From positions 248,001 through 312,000 of the forward strand of contig NZ_RBZQ01000001.1 in NCBI RefSeq assembly GCF_003640395.1: 64,000 nucleotides of DNA, read 5' to 3'. Position numbers and translations under genes: made by a program. How positions within the stretch are numbered: position 1 is the stretch's first letter; each line of letters begins with the position of its first letter. This stretch comes from Stutzerimonas urumqiensis (GTDB lineage: Bacteria; Pseudomonadota; Gammaproteobacteria; Pseudomonadales; Pseudomonadaceae). Below the pieces are notes generated by a model. That model was not told the DNA's origin and did no database searches. It saw only the letters and a list, made by a program, of their open reading frames with translations. This document shows, piece by piece, positions 34,655 through 43,666 of the stretch.

Positions 34655-35386
34655 ATGCAGCATGCCGTGGCCCGCCTGCGCGACGAGCGCCTGGCCCGTA
34701 GTCTGAAGCCCTTCAGCGCGCGGGGTTCGCGTGTCCAGCGATGCGCGGATTGCCGCGTGATGCTCGCCCATTGTTTTTGCCGGCTGAAGCCGCAGCTCGC
34801 CTCGCGCGCCGGCTTCTGTCTGCTGATGCATGACGTCGAGATGCTCAAGCCGAGCAATACGGGCTGGCTGATCGCTGATCTGGTGCCATCCACCTATGCG
34901 TTCGGCTGGTCTCGAACCGCAGTGGCCCCCGGTCTGCTGTCGCTGCTGAGCGATCCGCAGTGGCAACCCTATGTGGTGTTTCCCGGCGAGTACGCCTCGG
35001 CCGAGCGTGTGGTGGAGCGTTGCGCCGAGCCGGAGCCATCTCGCCGCCCGCTGTTCATCCTGCTGGATGCCACCTGGACCGAGGCGCGCAAGATGTTTCG
35101 CAAGAGCCCGTATCTGAATGGCGTGCCGGTGCTGAGCCTGTCTCCCGACAGCTTGTCGCGCTATCGCCTGCGCCGGTCGCGGCGCGGCGACCACCTTTGT
35201 ACCGCCGAAGTGGCGGCTCGCTGTCTCGAGCTGGCCGGTGACCTGCGAGCTGCCGAAGGCCTGGAAGCCTGGCTGGACGTCTTCAGCGACCATTACCTGT
35301 GTGCCAAAGACCAGCGCTGGCCCGACCTCGCTGACGCTGCGCACCAGCGGCTGGCCAGGTTCAGCCGGTCAACGGTGCTCGAGTAG
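34655..35386 (+). CDS. DTW domain protein (TapT-like tRNA-uridine aminocarboxypropyltransferase)
   Basis: From the ATG at 34655 the product is 243 residues. It has the Cys cluster RCADCRVMLAHCFC and the DTW motif LDATWTEARKMFRKSPYL, then LRRSRRGDHLCTAEVAA. The DTW family adds a 3-amino-3-carboxypropyl group from SAM to uridine in tRNA (acp3U); this member could be TapT or a relative. The 3' end overlaps the convergent EamA gene by 18 bases. Confidence 0.85.
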   Translation: MQHAVARLRDERLARSLKPFSARGSRVQRCADCRVMLAHCFCRLKPQLASRAGFCLLMHDVEMLKPSNTGWLIADLVPSTYAFGWSRTAVAPGLLSLLSDPQWQPYVVFPGEYASAERVVERCAEPEPSRRPLFILLDATWTEARKMFRKSPYLNGVPVLSLSPDSLSRYRLRRSRRGDHLCTAEVAARCLELAGDLRAAEGLEAWLDVFSDHYLCAKDQRWPDLADAAHQRLARFSRSTVLE

Positions 35387-36307
35387 CTCCGGAGCCTGTT
35401 CGACCGGCGCTTCTCGCAGTCCGGCGGACACCGGTGCACGAGGCCACAGCTGTGCGACGAGCATGCCGCCGAACATCAGCGCGCAACCCAGGTAACCGCG
35501 TAGCGTCAGGCTCTCATCGAGGAAGAGGGCGCCGGCAATCGCGGCGAAGACCGCTTCGAGCGACAGAATGATCGCCGCGTGCGACGCGATGGCGTGCCGC
35601 TGGGCGACCACCTGGAGCGTGTAGCCCACGCCCACGGCGAACACGCCGCCATAAAGGAGGGCGGGCCCCGCTTGCACAATGGCGCTCCAGACGATGTCTT
35701 CCAGCAGCAGGGCAATCAGCAGGCTGACCACGGCGCAGGTGGCGAATTGGAGGAATGCCAGGCGCAGGGCATCGTGCCGGCTGACGAAAAACCCGACCAG
35801 GACGACGTGCACCCCCCAGACGAGTGCGCCGGCCAGCTGGATCCAGTCGCCCGAGGCGACGCTGAAGTTCTCGCCGATGCTGAGCATGCCCATGCCGAGC
35901 ACCGCCATGACGGCGCCCAGCCAGATGCCGGCGCCAGCGCGATGTCCGATCAACAGGCCGAGCAAGGGCACGATGATCACGTAGAGGCCGGTGATGAAGC
36001 CCGAATTGGTCACGCTGGTGAACAACAGCCCCACCTGCTGCAGGTTGATGCCGAGCGTGAGGGCCAGCCCCATGCTGAGTCCGCCTACCCAGACGCCCCT
36101 GGACATGAACCGCTCGCGTGGCTGTTCGCGACGGGCGCCGAGCATGAGCAAGGGCACCAACACCAGGGCGCCGAGCACGAAGCGCAGACCGGTGAAAAGG
36201 AAGGGCCCGATGCTGTCCATGCCCACCCGCTGCGCGACGAAGCCCGAGCCCCAGATCATTGCGGTTATCAGCATCAGGACATCGGCACGCAGAGCTTGGG
36301 TGCGCAT
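35369..36307 (-). CDS. EamA/DMT family transporter
   Basis: From the ATG at 36307 the product is 312 residues with ten membrane helices in two EamA repeats. IWGSGFVAQRVGMDSIGPFLFTGLRF marks repeat 1 and LLYGGVFAVGVGYTLQVVAQRHAIASHAAIILSLEAVFAAIAG marks repeat 2. It probably exports or imports a small metabolite; the substrate cannot be told. It overlaps the end of the DTW gene by 18 bases and is divergent from the response regulator gene. Confidence 0.88.
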   Translation of the reverse strand: MRTQALRADVLMLITAMIWGSGFVAQRVGMDSIGPFLFTGLRFVLGALVLVPLLMLGARREQPRERFMSRGVWVGGLSMGLALTLGINLQQVGLLFTSVTNSGFITGLYVIIVPLLGLLIGHRAGAGIWLGAVMAVLGMGMLSIGENFSVASGDWIQLAGALVWGVHVVLVGFFVSRHDALRLAFLQFATCAVVSLLIALLLEDIVWSAIVQAGPALLYGGVFAVGVGYTLQVVAQRHAIASHAAIILSLEAVFAAIAGALFLDESLTLRGYLGCALMFGGMLVAQLWPRAPVSAGLREAPVEQAPELLEHR

Positions 36308-36528
36308 GATGGGCGATCTCTCGGAGGAAAAAGGCGCAAACTTTGCCTCAAAGCCAGACGCTTGACCACACATCCCCGCGTCGGCATGCTTGCGGCGCTC
36401 TCCCTTCTCGGCGGCTGTGAATCCACGGCAGTTCGATGGTCAGCCCGGCTCGTGGCGCCAGCCTCCTGGTCAGGTCGATCGTTCGGCTGGGATCAGGCGG
36501 AAGCGTCATAACAAGAAAAGGATCTGCC

Positions 36529-37176
36529 ATGGCTGCTTACGAAATCCTCATCGCCGATGACCACCCCTTGTTTCGCAGTGCACTGCAGCAGGCGCTGACG
36601 ATCGGCCTCGGGCCGGGCGTCCGGCTGGTCGAAGCCGCGTCGATCGCGGAGCTCGAGGCCTGTCTGGATCGCAGCGGTGCCTGGGATCTCGTGCTGCTCG
36701 ATCTCAACATGCCTGGCGCCTATGGCTTTTCCGGCCTCGTATTGCTGCGTGGGCAGTATCCGCATATCCCGGTGATGATGATCTCGGCGCAGGAAGAAGC
36801 GGCGGTCGTTGCCCGTTCGCGGGAATTCGGTGCCAGCGGCTTCATTCCCAAGTCCAGCTCGCTCGAGACGATCCAGCAGGCCGTACGCAGCGTGCTCGAT
36901 GGCGATAGCTGGTGGCCCGCCGTCTCGCAGGAATCGGCCGCCATGGATGAGGACACCCGTGCCGCCAGCGCCGGCCTCGCCAGCTTGACCCCACAGCAGT
37001 TTCGCGTGTTGACGATGGTCTGCGACGGCCTGCTGAACAAGCAGATCGCTTACGAGCTGAATGTCTCCGAGGCGACGATCAAGGCGCATGTCACCGCCAT
37101 CTTCCGCAAGCTCGGTGTACGGACCCGTACCCAGGCTGCGCTGCTGCTTCAGCAGCTCGAAGCCATCCCCGGCTGA
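36529..37176 (+). CDS. erdR: LuxR-type response regulator, ErdR-like
   Basis: The 215-residue protein has an N-terminal receiver with Asp10/Asp11 and phospho-acceptor Asp58 (VLLDLNMPG), Ser/Lys in MISAQEE and FIPKSSS, and a C-terminal GerE helix-turn-helix (LTPQQFRVLTMVCDGLLNKQIAYELNVSEATIKAHVTAIFRKLGV). In pseudomonads this regulator controls acetate and ethanol use (acs). No histidine kinase is adjacent, as usual for ErdR. AAGGA lies before the ATG. Assignment to ErdR is from overall resemblance. Confidence 0.8.
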   Translation: MAAYEILIADDHPLFRSALQQALTIGLGPGVRLVEAASIAELEACLDRSGAWDLVLLDLNMPGAYGFSGLVLLRGQYPHIPVMMISAQEEAAVVARSREFGASGFIPKSSSLETIQQAVRSVLDGDSWWPAVSQESAAMDEDTRAASAGLASLTPQQFRVLTMVCDGLLNKQIAYELNVSEATIKAHVTAIFRKLGVRTRTQAALLLQQLEAIPG

Positions 37177-37178
37177 TT

Positions 37179-38105
37179 TCAGGCAATCGGCGGCAATACG
37201 ATCTCATCGCTACGGCGCACGCCGGCGGTGAAGGCACGGCATTGATCGATGAAGTCGCGCATGGCCGCTGTCTGGTATTTCAGCCGATGCCAGATGAAAT
37301 AGAACTGCCGACGTAAATCAAGCTCCGGCGTCTGGATCTGCACCAGGCTGCCCCGCCGGAACGCATCGCGCAGGGCCAGGCGGGAGATGCAGCTGATGCC
37401 GAGGCCCGACTCGACCGCACGCTTGATGGCCTCGGTGTGCTCGAGTTCCAGGCGAATGTTCAGTGTATTGGGGTGATGACGCATCGCCTGGTCGAACGTC
37501 AGGCGCGTGCCGGAGCCTCGTTCACGCAGTATCCAGGCCTCGCGGGCGAGTTCGTCGACGCTCACTTCGCCGCGGCCGGCCAAGGGATGGTTCGGTGCGC
37601 AGAACACCGCCAGCTCATCGGGAACCCACGGATGCACCTCGATATCGTGGTGCTGCCAATCGCCTTCGATCAGACCTAGATCAAGTTCGTGGTGCGCTAC
37701 CTGATGCACGATGTGCGCCGTGTTGTGCACGTGCAACTTCACTCGGCATTCGGGATGGCGCTGCATGAACCCGCCGATCAGCAAGGTCGCCAGGTAGTTG
37801 CCGACGGTCAGGGTGGCGCCGACATCGAGCGAGCCGAAGCCACTACGGCCGCCGAGCAGCTCCTCGATCGCCTTGGCCTGATCGAGCAGGGCCACCGCCT
37901 GGGGCAGCAGTTGCCGGCCAAGGGCGTTGAGCGACAGCCGCTTTCCCGCGCGGTCGAACAGGCGGCAATCCGATTGCCGCTCCAGTTCGGCCAGTGAGGT
38001 GCTCGCCGCCGACTGGGACAGCGAAAGACATTCCGCCGCGCGGGAGACGCTTTCCTGCTTGGCGATCGCGACGAAGACTTGCAGCTGTCTGAGCGTGAAA
38101 TGCAT
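37179..38105 (-). CDS. finR: LysR-type regulator FinR
   Basis: This 308-residue LTTR has an N-terminal winged helix (FTLRQLQVFVAIAKQESVSRAAECLSLSQSAASTSLAELERQ) and a periplasmic-binding-like effector domain. It is divergent from fpr, the arrangement seen for FinR in Pseudomonas, where FinR activates fpr under superoxide or iron stress. It ends 2 bases after the convergent erdR stop. The identification rests on this pairing plus the family. Confidence 0.85.
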   Translation of the reverse strand: MHFTLRQLQVFVAIAKQESVSRAAECLSLSQSAASTSLAELERQSDCRLFDRAGKRLSLNALGRQLLPQAVALLDQAKAIEELLGGRSGFGSLDVGATLTVGNYLATLLIGGFMQRHPECRVKLHVHNTAHIVHQVAHHELDLGLIEGDWQHHDIEVHPWVPDELAVFCAPNHPLAGRGEVSVDELAREAWILRERGSGTRLTFDQAMRHHPNTLNIRLELEHTEAIKRAVESGLGISCISRLALRDAFRRGSLVQIQTPELDLRRQFYFIWHRLKYQTAAMRDFIDQCRAFTAGVRRSDEIVLPPIA

Positions 38106-38222
38106 ATCGATATAACCGATTTAGGATATTTTCATAATTCAATTAACAGATAAACCCGGCCACTATAGACTGCGCACACGCAGCCTGTAACCGGGCGCAA
38201 TTCAAATGAGGAAAAAGTTGGA
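38106..38222. promoter_or_regulatory. Shared finR/fpr control region
   Basis: The 117 bases between the divergent genes include an AT-rich stretch (about 38103-38155). It contains the imperfect dyad TATAACC-GATT-TAGGATA (38109-38126), which fits a T-N11-A LysR site. GAGGAAAA sits in front of the fpr ATG. A FinR binding site is expected here. Confidence 0.5.
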
Positions 38223-38999
38223 ATGAGCAACCTGAACGTCGAGCGGGTTCTGAGTGTGCACCACTGGAACGACACCCTGTTCAGCTTCAAGACCACGCGC
38301 AATCCCGGGTTGCGATTCGAAAATGGCCAGTTCGTGATGATCGGTCTAGAAGCGGGCGGCCGTCCGCTGATGCGTGCCTATTCCATCGCCAGCCCGAACT
38401 GGGAAGAGCATCTCGAGTTCTTCAGCATCAAGGTGCCGGACGGTCCGCTGACCTCGCGCCTGCAGCATCTGAAGGAAGGTGACGAGCTGATGATCAGCCG
38501 CAAGCCGACCGGTACGCTCATCCTTGGCGACCTGCTGCCGGGCAAGCACCTGTACCTGCTGAGCACGGGCACGGGCCTCGCACCGTTCATGAGTGTCATC
38601 CAGGACCCGGAAACCTACGAGCGTTTCGAAAAGGTGATCCTGGTGCACGGCGTGCGCTACGTCAGTGAGGTCGCTTACGAGCAGTTCATCACCGAGGCGC
38701 TGCCGCAGAACGAGTTCTTTGGCGATGCGGTGAAGGAAAAGCTCATCTACTACCCGACCGTCACCCGCGAGCCTTTCCGCAACCAGGGCCGCCTCACCGA
38801 CCTGATGCGCAGCGGCAAGCTGTTTTCCGACATCGGCCTGCCGCCGATCAATCCGCAGGACGACCGCGCCATGATTTGCGGCAGCCCCAGCATGCTCGAC
38901 GAGACCAGCCAGGTGCTGGACAGCTTCGGTCTGAAGATTTCGCCGCGCATGGGCGAGCCGGGCGACTACCTGATCGAGCGGGCCTTCGTCGAGAAATAA
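38223..38999 (+). CDS. fpr: Ferredoxin-NADP+ reductase
   Basis: The 258-residue flavoprotein has the FAD motif RAYSIAS, the NADP site GTGLAPFMSVIQDP, and ends ERAFVEK as in bacterial subclass II FPRs. It exchanges electrons between NADPH and ferredoxin or flavodoxin and supports superoxide defence and iron-sulphur repair. A good terminator follows at 39021. Confidence 0.96.
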   Translation: MSNLNVERVLSVHHWNDTLFSFKTTRNPGLRFENGQFVMIGLEAGGRPLMRAYSIASPNWEEHLEFFSIKVPDGPLTSRLQHLKEGDELMISRKPTGTLILGDLLPGKHLYLLSTGTGLAPFMSVIQDPETYERFEKVILVHGVRYVSEVAYEQFITEALPQNEFFGDAVKEKLIYYPTVTREPFRNQGRLTDLMRSGKLFSDIGLPPINPQDDRAMICGSPSMLDETSQVLDSFGLKISPRMGEPGDYLIERAFVEK

Positions 39000-39020
39000 G
39001 CCGGATCGTGCCGAACTGAA

Positions 39021-39046
39021 GGGCTGCCGTACGGCGGCCCTTTTCG
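39021..39046 (+). terminator. Terminator of fpr
   Basis: A nine-pair stem GGGCTGCCG/CGGCGGCCC (one T-G pair) with a tiny loop is followed by TTTTCG. It starts 22 bases after the fpr stop. Confidence 0.85.
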
Positions 39047-39056
39047 TTTCAGGGGT

Positions 39057-39545
39057 TCAGAGCAGCGGCGCGCAGCATTTCTTGAACTTCAGCCCGCCGC
39101 CGCAGGGGCAGGGATCGTTGCGGCCGGCGGCCAGGCCAACGCTCGGATCGATGAAATACCAGCGGCCGTCGCGCTGCACGAAGGCGGAGCGTTCTTCGTG
39201 CGCATGCTCGCCGGTGGCGTCGTGCCAGCGAGCCGTGAAGCGCACCAGTGCATGTTCGGGCTTACCGCCGAGTACGGCGTCTTCGTGCACGTCAAGACCG
39301 AGCCAGGTGCTGTCCAGGCTCCAGCGAAGCATGGCCTCGGTATCCAGGGCGTTCTGCTGGACCGGCAGTGTCGTTGCCTTGAGGTAGTCGATTTTCCCCA
39401 GCACGTAGGCGCTATAGCGCGATCGCATCAGCGTCTGGGCGCTGGGTGCGGGCGTCCCGGCGTGGTAGCGCCCGCAGCATTGACTGAGGCTGTCGCCGCT
39501 TCCACAAGGACAGGGTGAGTGATCGATCGGGTCGTTCGCCGTCAT
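39057..39545 (-). CDS. YchJ family SEC-C protein
   Basis: This 162-residue protein carries zinc-binding Cys motifs at both ends (CPCGSG...QCC near the start; [15 protein letters not shown] near the end) around a nuclear-transport-factor-like core ([18 protein letters not shown]). This matches YchJ/UPF0225. Its function is unknown. I chose the ATG at 39545, 6 bases after the stop of the upstream gene; a GTG at 39557 would overlap that gene. Confidence 0.87.
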   Translation of the reverse strand: MTANDPIDHSPCPCGSGDSLSQCCGRYHAGTPAPSAQTLMRSRYSAYVLGKIDYLKATTLPVQQNALDTEAMLRWSLDSTWLGLDVHEDAVLGGKPEHALVRFTARWHDATGEHAHEERSAFVQRDGRWYFIDPSVGLAAGRNDPCPCGGGLKFKKCCAPLL

Positions 39546-39550
39546 GGGAG

Positions 39551-40048
39551 TCACCACCAGTACTTGCCGAAATGCTCGGGATTGGCCCAGAACCTGGCAT
39601 TCAGCCAGTCCGGAACCTGCTTGTATTGCAGCAGGTCGTAGGTGAAGAGGGTCAGGACCTGATCGTCACGCTGAAAGTGTTCGCTGGCCTGCAAGGCGAG
39701 GGCGTAGAAGTCCGTTGGATGCCAGTCGCAGGCGCGCATGTCCACCAGTACGGCCATTCGGCTGGCATTGAGGTTGCGAATGCCGCCGAGCAGTTCGAGG
39801 CCGTCGCGTTTGGTGACGTGCTCCAGGCAGTCGGCCACCAGTGCGAGATCGAAGCGCTGGCGGGTGACTTGCGATGGCAGCGGTACGCTGGATACCTGTT
39901 CGACGTAACAGTCCGGGTTTGCCTGGAGGTATGCGCGCACTGCGGGCATTTCGCTCTTTCCGATGGCTAGCAGTCGGGCAGGAGCCTGTTGTTCCAGCAG
40001 GGCCGCGAGGGCTTGCTGCGGGGAGCGTGAAAGGGTGTTGTCGATCAA
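39551..40048 (-). CDS. DUF6231 family protein (methyltransferase-like)
   Basis: A 165-residue cytosolic protein with features of a Rossmann methyltransferase lacking its full motif set: [19 protein letters not shown] then [40 protein letters not shown]-rich SAM-binding loop is not obvious, so it may be inactive or bind another ligand. It is followed 5 bases later by the YchJ-like gene and is co-transcribed with it. Confidence 0.78.
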   Translation of the reverse strand: MIDNTLSRSPQQALAALLEQQAPARLLAIGKSEMPAVRAYLQANPDCYVEQVSSVPLPSQVTRQRFDLALVADCLEHVTKRDGLELLGGIRNLNASRMAVLVDMRACDWHPTDFYALALQASEHFQRDDQVLTLFTYDLLQYKQVPDWLNARFWANPEHFGKYWW

Positions 40049-40177
40049 GAGCCGATCCTCGTCTGAGAGTCAGAGACTAGCGTGCAGCGTGGAGGTGGCC
40101 TAGTCCTGATGCATCCAGAGCCGGCGTCTGGCGATACGAAGTGGCGGTTCTGGCCGATCCCAACTGGAGGTTAAACA

Positions 40178-40825
40178 ATGAGTACCTTACGGACAGCAGT
40201 ACCCGTTATTGTCATGACAACCGTGCTCAGCGGCTGCGCAGGCGTACAGAAGCAGGATTGGCCTACTTGCGCCGCGGTCGGTGGTGTGGGTGGCGCGGCG
40301 CTCGGTGCGATCGAAAGCTCGACCTACGCAGGCTACGGCGCACTGATCGGCGCGGGTGTCGCGGCGGCCTATTGCTGGGCCAACGGCACCGAGCAGCAGC
40401 AAGTCGAAAGCGTCGCGGTCGTCGAGGAAGTGACCGCTGTCGTGCCTGTTCAGGAGCCCGAACCGGCGGCTGAACCGGTCCGTGTCGAGCTTGATGTCCT
40501 GTTCGACTTCGACAGCGCGCGCGTCCGCGAAGAAAGCTACGCGGAGATCCAGAACGTCACGGACTTCATGAAGCAGTACCCCGACACCAGCACCGTGGTC
40601 GAAGGGCATACCGACGCCATCGGCACTGACGCCTATAACCAGCGTCTGTCGGAACGTCGTGCCGATTCGGTTCGCGACGTCATGGTCCAGCAGTATGGCA
40701 TCGACGGTAATCGTATCCGTACGGTGGGTTATGGCGAATCCCGTCCGATCGCAGACAACTCGACCGATGCGGGCCGCCAGCTGAACCGCCGCGTTGAGGC
40801 TGCCGTCGAAGCGACGCCTCAGTAA
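40178..40825 (+). CDS. OmpA family lipoprotein
   Basis: The 215-residue protein starts with a lipoprotein signal (lipobox LSGC, Cys near residue 20), then a Gly/Ala-rich glycine-zipper-like stretch (AAVGGVGGAALGAI ... LIGAGVAAAY). A Glu/Pro/Val linker leads to an OmpA-C peptidoglycan-binding domain (LFDFDSARVREES ... VEGHTDAIGTDAYNQRLSERRADSV ... GYGESRPIADN). It anchors the outer membrane to peptidoglycan. GGAGG precedes the ATG and a strong terminator follows. Confidence 0.92.
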   Translation: MSTLRTAVPVIVMTTVLSGCAGVQKQDWPTCAAVGGVGGAALGAIESSTYAGYGALIGAGVAAAYCWANGTEQQQVESVAVVEEVTAVVPVQEPEPAAEPVRVELDVLFDFDSARVREESYAEIQNVTDFMKQYPDTSTVVEGHTDAIGTDAYNQRLSERRADSVRDVMVQQYGIDGNRIRTVGYGESRPIADNSTDAGRQLNRRVEAAVEATPQ

Positions 40826-40842
40826 GCGATCGACCGCGAAGG

Positions 40843-40867
40843 AAAGGCCGGGTCACCCGGCCTTTTT
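40843..40867 (+). terminator. Terminator of the OmpA-like lipoprotein gene
   Basis: AAAGGCCGGGT and ACCCGGCCTTT pair around a short C-A loop and end in a T run. It also faces the end of the convergent CopD-like gene (40871) and may serve both. Confidence 0.9.
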
Positions 40868-40870
40868 CGT

Positions 40871-41335
40871 TTAGAACATCGGTCGCGCGGCGGCCAGCGT
40901 GACCACCGCCAGCCCGATCGAGAGGTTGATTCCGACCAAGCGCCGGATACGGGCCAGATCGGCGCCGGCTTCGGGCCAGCGTTCGGCCGTCGTATTGCGC
41001 TTGAGCTGTGGCAGATTGAGCAGACGGACCCGCAGGAACAGCGCCAGCATCACCAGATAGAGCCCCGCCATGATGTGCACGTAGCGAGGCGCACCCGCGA
41101 ACCCATCGAAGCGCATGTGCAGCAGGCCGATCCCGGTTACCGCCAATACGGCGACAGCGACCCATACCCAGAAGAAGAACCGATCGAAGGTGGCCACCCA
41201 GAGGCGAAGGCGCTCGGGCGCCTCGAGGGTGGCGCCTGCCGCTTGTCGCAGCACCATCCAGGCGAAGAACATGCCGCCGACCCAGACCAGGGCGGCGAGG
41301 ACATGCAGGGCGTAGGGCAGGGCATACAGCGTCAT
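40871..41335 (-). CDS. CopD-like integral membrane protein
   Basis: From the ATG at 41335 the product is 154 residues with four membrane helices. It starts MTLYALPYALHVLAALVWVGGMFFAWMVL and has a His in helix 1 (ALHVLAALVWVGG), as in the CopD/YqfB-type family. Related domains occur in copper resistance proteins, but no copper genes are adjacent. It is convergent with the OmpA-like gene and divergent from dinG. Confidence 0.8.
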   Translation of the reverse strand: MTLYALPYALHVLAALVWVGGMFFAWMVLRQAAGATLEAPERLRLWVATFDRFFFWVWVAVAVLAVTGIGLLHMRFDGFAGAPRYVHIMAGLYLVMLALFLRVRLLNLPQLKRNTTAERWPEAGADLARIRRLVGINLSIGLAVVTLAAARPMF

Positions 41336-41395
41336 GGGAAAACTCCGGTGGCGATGAGGGAAACGCGCGCTATGATAGCCGGCCCCTTCGATGTA

Positions 41396-41411
41396 CTGAA
41401 AATCCATACAG
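41396..41411 (+). promoter_or_regulatory. Probable LexA box of dinG
   Basis: CTGAAAATCCATACAG differs from the CTGT-N8-ACAG consensus at one base and lies 8 bases before the dinG start codon. A LexA site here would fit dinG as a damage-inducible helicase, although a site this close to the ATG would block elongation or overlap the start of transcription. Confidence 0.55.
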
Positions 41412-41418
41412 TCCGCTC

Positions 41419-43563
41419 ATGCTCAGCACCGAACTCAAAAGCCAGATTCAGGGTGCCTATACCCGCTTCCTCGAGGCAAAGGGACTCAAGCCCCGGTATG
41501 GCCAACGCCTGATGATTGCCGAAGTCGCCAAGGTGCTGGGCAGCATCGAGGCGGATGCCGAAGGACGTCGCGAAGGCGAGCCGGCGGTCGTGGCGATCGA
41601 GGCGGGAACCGGGACAGGCAAGACCGTCGCCTACAGCCTGGCGGCCATCCCGGCAGCGAAAGCCGCCGGCAAGCGGCTGGTGATCGCTACGGCCACGGTC
41701 GCGCTACAGGAGCAGATCGTCCACAAGGATCTGCCGGACATCATCCGCAACAGCGGGCTCACCTTCAGCTTCGCGCTCGCCAAGGGGCGCGGGCGTTATC
41801 TGTGTCTGTCGCGCCTGGACATGCTGCTTCAGGAAGGCGAAGCGCAACAGGCCACGGCCCAGCTGTTCGAAGAGGACGGATTTCGCCTGGACCTCGACGA
41901 GGCCAGCCACAAGCTCTTCACGCAGATGATCGAGCGGCTGGCAGGCAATCGCTGGGACGGGGACCGCGACAGCTGGCCCGAGGCGATCGAGGATACCGAC
42001 TGGTCCCGGCTGACCATCGATCATAGTCAGTGCACCAACCGGCACTGCCCGAACTTTCAGCAGTGCGCCTTCTACCGGGCGCGCGAAGGCATGACCAAGG
42101 TGGATGTGATCGTCACCAATCACGACATGGTCCTCGCCGATCTCGCGCTTGGCGGCGGAGCGGTGCTGCCGGACCCGCGCGAGACGCTGTACGTATTCGA
42201 TGAAGGGCACCACCTGCCCGACAAGGCGATCGGGCATTTCGCGCACTTTCTTCGCCTGCGCTCGACGGCCGACTGGCTTGGTCAGGTCGAGAAGAACCTG
42301 GCCAAGCTGCTGGCGCAGCATCCGCTGCCGGGCGAGCTGGGGCGCCTGATCGAGGGCGTACCGGAGCTGGCCAGGGAACTGCGCACACAGCAGCAGTTCC
42401 TCTTCAGCGCCTGCGAGCAGGTGGCCGATTTCAAAGCGAGCGAAGACATGGAGGGCCGTGAGCGACCGCGCCATCGGTTTGTCGGTGGCGTCGTCCCGGA
42501 GCATCTGCGGGAGCTCGGGACCGAAGCGAAGAAGGGCTTCGCCCGCCTGACCGATGTGTTCACGCGGCTGACCGAATTGCTCAAGCAGGCCATGGATGGC
42601 GAAGCCGGGGTCGGCATTGCCTCGCAGCAGGCGGAAGAGTGGTACCCGTTGTTCGGCAGCCTGCTGTCGCGCGCGCAGGCCGGCTGGGAATTGTGGACTG
42701 CCTTCACCGTCGAGGACCCGGACGACAGCCCGCCGATGGCGCGCTGGCTCACGCTGGCCGAAAGCGGCGCGCTCTACGACATCGAGGTCAATGCCAGCCC
42801 GATTCTTGCGGCCGAAACCCTGCGCCGCAATCTCTGGAACGTTGCCTATGGCGCACTCGTCACCTCGGCGACCCTGACGGCGCTGAGCAGTTTCGATCGT
42901 TTTCGCATGCGCGTCGGGCTGCCCAAGGCGGCAGTGACGGCGGTGGTTCCGAGCCCCTTCCAGCATGCCGATGCCGGACTTCTGCAGGTGCCGGACCTGC
43001 GTGCCGATCCACGCGACGCTCCGGCTCACACCGCGGCGATCGTTCGTGAGTTGCCGGGGCTGGTCGAAGGCGCTCGCGGCACGCTGGTGCTGTTCTCGTC
43101 GCGTCGCCAGATGCAGGACGTGTTCGATGGTCTCGAGCGCGAGTGGCGCCGCCGAGTGCTGATCCAGGGCAATCTCTCCAAGCAGGAGACGCTTATCAAG
43201 CACAAGGCGCGCGTGGACGATGGCGAGCCAAGCGTGCTGTTCGGCCTGGCCAGCTTCGCCGAAGGCGTCGACCTGCCGGGCGCCTATTGCGAGCACGTGG
43301 TGATCGCCAAAATCCCGTTCGCGGTCCCGGACGACCCGGTCGAAGCGGCGCTGGCGGAGTGGATCGAAGCACGCGGCGGCAACCCCTTCATGGAAATCGC
43401 CGTGCCGGACGCTTCGCTCAGGCTGATCCAGGCCTGCGGGCGGCTGCTGCGAACCGAGCAGGATCGCGGCACCATCACCTTGCTCGATCGCCGCGTGGTG
43501 ACCCAGCGGTACGGCAAGGCCATCCTCAACGCGCTGCCGCCGTTTCGCCGGCATATCGCCTGA
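41419..43563 (+). CDS. dinG: ATP-dependent DNA helicase DinG
   Basis: This 714-residue XPD-like helicase has Walker A at 62-69 (AGTGTGKT), DEGH box (VFDEGHH), and four Cys that can hold a 4Fe-4S cluster (Cys129, 205, 210 and 216). The C-terminal helicase motifs VLFSSRRQMQDVF, LFGLASFAEGVDLPG and QACGRLLRTEQD are present. It unwinds DNA and R-loop structures 5'-3'. A near-consensus SOS box precedes the ATG. Confidence 0.95.
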   Translation: MLSTELKSQIQGAYTRFLEAKGLKPRYGQRLMIAEVAKVLGSIEADAEGRREGEPAVVAIEAGTGTGKTVAYSLAAIPAAKAAGKRLVIATATVALQEQIVHKDLPDIIRNSGLTFSFALAKGRGRYLCLSRLDMLLQEGEAQQATAQLFEEDGFRLDLDEASHKLFTQMIERLAGNRWDGDRDSWPEAIEDTDWSRLTIDHSQCTNRHCPNFQQCAFYRAREGMTKVDVIVTNHDMVLADLALGGGAVLPDPRETLYVFDEGHHLPDKAIGHFAHFLRLRSTADWLGQVEKNLAKLLAQHPLPGELGRLIEGVPELARELRTQQQFLFSACEQVADFKASEDMEGRERPRHRFVGGVVPEHLRELGTEAKKGFARLTDVFTRLTELLKQAMDGEAGVGIASQQAEEWYPLFGSLLSRAQAGWELWTAFTVEDPDDSPPMARWLTLAESGALYDIEVNASPILAAETLRRNLWNVAYGALVTSATLTALSSFDRFRMRVGLPKAAVTAVVPSPFQHADAGLLQVPDLRADPRDAPAHTAAIVRELPGLVEGARGTLVLFSSRRQMQDVFDGLEREWRRRVLIQGNLSKQETLIKHKARVDDGEPSVLFGLASFAEGVDLPGAYCEHVVIAKIPFAVPDDPVEAALAEWIEARGGNPFMEIAVPDASLRLIQACGRLLRTEQDRGTITLLDRRVVTQRYGKAILNALPPFRRHIA

Positions 43564-43666
43564 GATTTTTCCGGTTGATGGTGCCGGAACCGACCGATAC
43601 GGCAGTTCCCTTGCCTGATCGGAATTGAAACAATGCCGCCTTTGCAGACCAACCAAGGTGGCGCGC

